Positions 5,311 to 6,575 of a DNA stretch of 6,575 nt are shown piece by piece. Source of the stretch: an uncultured Bacteroidales bacterium (GTDB taxonomy: Bacteria > Bacteroidota > Bacteroidia > Bacteroidales > UBA932). Made by a program: the position numbers and the translations under genes. The notes below the pieces were generated by a model that saw only the letters and a list, made by a program, of their open reading frames with translations, was not told where the DNA came from and searched no databases. The first letter of the stretch is position 1. The number at the start of each line of letters is the position of its first letter. The DNA lies in NCBI GenBank assembly GCA_946408295.1, contig CAMJRT010000068.1, forward strand, positions 1-6,575, in the 5' to 3' direction.

Positions 5311-6363
5311 TTATGCCTCCATCGCCCGGATAGCCTCCGAGATTTTCATATCTTTGATGACCACATCCCCGATGCCGCGCAAAAGGACAAAATGCACGAT
5401 ATCCCCTTCGGCCTTTTTGTCGGTCCCCGCCGCCTTCAGGATTTCCTTGGGAGAATAAGGGCAATCCACCTTCAGTCCGCAGGAAAGGAAATCGTCGCGA
5501 AGTTGCTCGTCCAGCGGCTCGGAGCACAGTCCGACCTTGCGGGACAGACGGGCCACCAACACGAGGCCCATCGCGACGGCATCCCCGTGGGGGATGGGGT
5601 CCGGCCTTTTGAACCAGTTCCATTTTTGGGACAGATGCTCGATTCCGTGCGCGAAGGTATGGCCCAGGTTCAGCACGCGGCGCAAGCCGGATTCGTACAA
5701 ATCTTCCCCCACGATTCTTTCCTTCACCTTGACCGCACTTTGGATGTAGGGAAGCAGCACGGTGCTGTCCTGGTATTGGATGGAAGAAGTGATCCCGCTG
5801 AAATAGTCAATCGCCTTGCGGTAGTTATCGTTGTTGTTTTCAATCAAAAAGGCCTTCAGCAGTTCGGCCAGCCCCTGACGGAAAACCGGCTCTGGCAAGG
5901 TCTTGAGGCAAGAGGAACAGATGAAGGTGAATTCGGGTTCCACGATGGTTCCCAGCATATTTTTGTATTTCTTGAAATTCACCCCGGTCTTTCCCCCGAT
6001 GGCTGCATCCACCTGCGCCAGCAGGGTCGTCGGCACATAAGCCGCCTTCACGCCCCGTTTGTAGATGCTGGCGGCAAAACCGACCACATCCGTCGTGATG
6101 CCGCCGCCGATGGCCAGCACCAGGGCATTCCGGTCCGCCCCCTTGTCAAGCAGCCAGCCGCAGATGTCCGACACTAATTTGAGATCCTTCTGCTTCTCGC
6201 TGACTTCCACATATTTAATGGGTATCTTTTTCCCGCCTTTGCTGCGCCCGAGGGCCTCGCCGACTGACTGTACCTTCCTATCACAGATGGCATACACCGC
6301 CTCTTTCTGCGATAGAATTTCATTGAGCGTATCGAGCGTATCCGAAAAATAAATCATAGCCAT
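5311..6363 (-). CDS. aroB: 3-dehydroquinate synthase
   Basis: This enzyme converts DAHP to 3-dehydroquinate (step 2 of the shikimate pathway) with NAD+ and a divalent metal. The 350-residue length is normal. NAD-binding GGGITTD is at 86-92, followed by the VPTTLLAQVDAAIGGKTGVNF block at 110-130 and KNMLG at 134-138. The three metal ligands are visible: Glu167 in GLAELLK, His235 in LGHTFAHGIE and His259 in HGDAVAMGL. The relatively short family members 2-deoxy-scyllo-inosose synthase and EVS are excluded mainly by context with the other aro genes. The start is ATG at 6363 or the ATG two codons later at 6357; there is no clear Shine-Dalgarno sequence. It is the first gene of the operon and its product feeds the dehydratase domain encoded next, three bases downstream. 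Confidence 0.96.
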   Translation of the reverse strand: MAMIYFSDTLDTLNEILSQKEAVYAICDRKVQSVGEALGRSKGGKKIPIKYVEVSEKQKDLKLVSDICGWLLDKGADRNALVLAIGGGITTDVVGFAASIYKRGVKAAYVPTTLLAQVDAAIGGKTGVNFKKYKNMLGTIVEPEFTFICSSCLKTLPEPVFRQGLAELLKAFLIENNNDNYRKAIDYFSGITSSIQYQDSTVLLPYIQSAVKVKERIVGEDLYESGLRRVLNLGHTFAHGIEHLSQKWNWFKRPDPIPHGDAVAMGLVLVARLSRKVGLCSEPLDEQLRDDFLSCGLKVDCPYSPKEILKAAGTDKKAEGDIVHFVLLRGIGDVVIKDMKISEAIRAMEA

Positions 6364-6378
6364 AAGAAATTAGAATTG

Positions 6379-6386
6379 CAAAAATA
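6379..6386 (-). promoter_or_regulatory. Candidate -7 element for the aro operon
   Basis: TATTTTTG on the minus strand fits the Bacteroidota -7 consensus TANNTTTG and lies 15 bases before the aroB ATG, implying a very short leader. No TTTG is found 19 bases upstream, so the match is half of a promoter. A short inverted repeat, ATTGC at 6375-6379 and GCAAT at 6388-6392, brackets it and could be an operator. Given the AT-rich context this is moderate evidence only. Confidence 0.4.
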
Positions 6387-6519
6387 GGCAATAATTTTGA
6401 ATTTTTATAATTTAAGGACTTTCCTGCCGTCTCAAGATATGGCTCGGCCAGATAACCACAGAACTTCTTGACGGTAATTACGGAATTTGACGGATTTTCT
6501 TGCCAATTTCGTCGGATTA

Positions 6520-6556
6520 TTTGTGAATGTTGACAAAAAAGTGGTATATTTACCAC
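6520..6556 (+). promoter_or_regulatory. Possible divergent promoter with its -7 element inside a palindrome
   Basis: On the plus strand, TTTG (6520-6523), 21 bases, then TATATTTA (6545-6552) approximates the Bacteroidota promoter, two bases longer than ideal and one mismatch from TANNTTTG. The -7 element lies inside the inverted repeat GTGGTA-TATT-TACCAC (6541-6556), a layout typical of autoregulated promoters. Alternatively, on the minus strand the same hairpin is followed by six T residues (6535-6540) and could be a weak terminator for a gene to the right of the window. I cannot choose without the flanking sequence. Confidence 0.35.
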
Positions 6557-6575
6557 CAATTAGAAAACATTTTTG

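Larger units (their letters stand above)
6364..6575. other. AT-rich intergenic region upstream of aroB
   Basis: No credible gene is present in these 212 bases. It holds the candidate aroB -7 element, two TTGACGG words at 6468-6474 and 6487-6493, a small TGGC-TCG-GCCA hairpin at 6440-6450, and the palindrome at 6541-6556. The only open frame (minus strand, 6320-6559) starts at TTG, overlaps the aroB start and shows no family features. Confidence 0.6.

Noticed and set aside
6320..6559. 79-residue minus-strand frame upstream of aroB
   Set aside because: It starts at TTG, overlaps the aroB start in another frame, covers promoter-like DNA and has no family features.

Overview
The window looks like a chromosomal stretch from a fairly GC-rich member of the Bacteroidota, most likely Bacteroidales. 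The best evidence is a perfect phylum-type promoter (TTTG, 19 bases, TANNTTTG) in front of a tRNA gene. The lack of clear Shine-Dalgarno sequences and the Bacteroides-like MiaA motifs agree. I cannot name a genus; Rikenellaceae-like or uncultured gut Bacteroidales are guesses. Every gene I can support lies on the minus strand, so the biological order runs from right to left.

Right edge (6364-6575): a non-coding AT-rich region. It holds a candidate -7 element for aroB and, at the extreme right, a palindrome that may be an autoregulated rightward promoter or a weak leftward terminator. Positions 6363-630: a compact cluster aroB, aroD-aroA fusion, aroC, Fur-family regulator, miaA. The first four genes are separated by 3 bases, a 4-base ATGA overlap and 2 bases, so they are almost certainly one operon; miaA follows after 54 bases. 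Three shikimate-pathway activities (steps 2, 3 and 6) and chorismate synthase (step 7) are encoded by three genes. DAHP synthase, shikimate dehydrogenase and shikimate kinase are not in the window.

Left part (548-99): a tRNA transcription unit with a consensus promoter, tRNA-Gln(CUG), a 199-base highly structured spacer, tRNA-Met(CAU) and a rho-independent terminator. The spacer is the most unusual piece. It can fold into a 120-base cloverleaf closed by a 10-bp perfect stem. Three short GC hairpins in the spacer all have a GNA triloop on the same strand. A 13-base copy of the tRNA-Gln 3' segment lies at its far side, as expected for an att-like scar or a decayed tRNA copy. Positions 1-98 hold no gene, only a 23-base-period tandem repeat cut by the window edge.

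The main protein oddities are the AroD-AroA fusion, a MiaA in which the central helical tRNA-binding insert is replaced by a low-complexity linker, a Fur-family protein that keeps the regulatory metal ligands but lacks the CxxC zinc site, and natural substitutions in the EPSP synthase glyphosate-site loop. Joint expression of aromatic biosynthesis and MiaA is plausible, because MiaA modifies tRNAs for Phe, Tyr and Trp; this is inference. I found no CRISPR array, transposase, defence system or phage gene.
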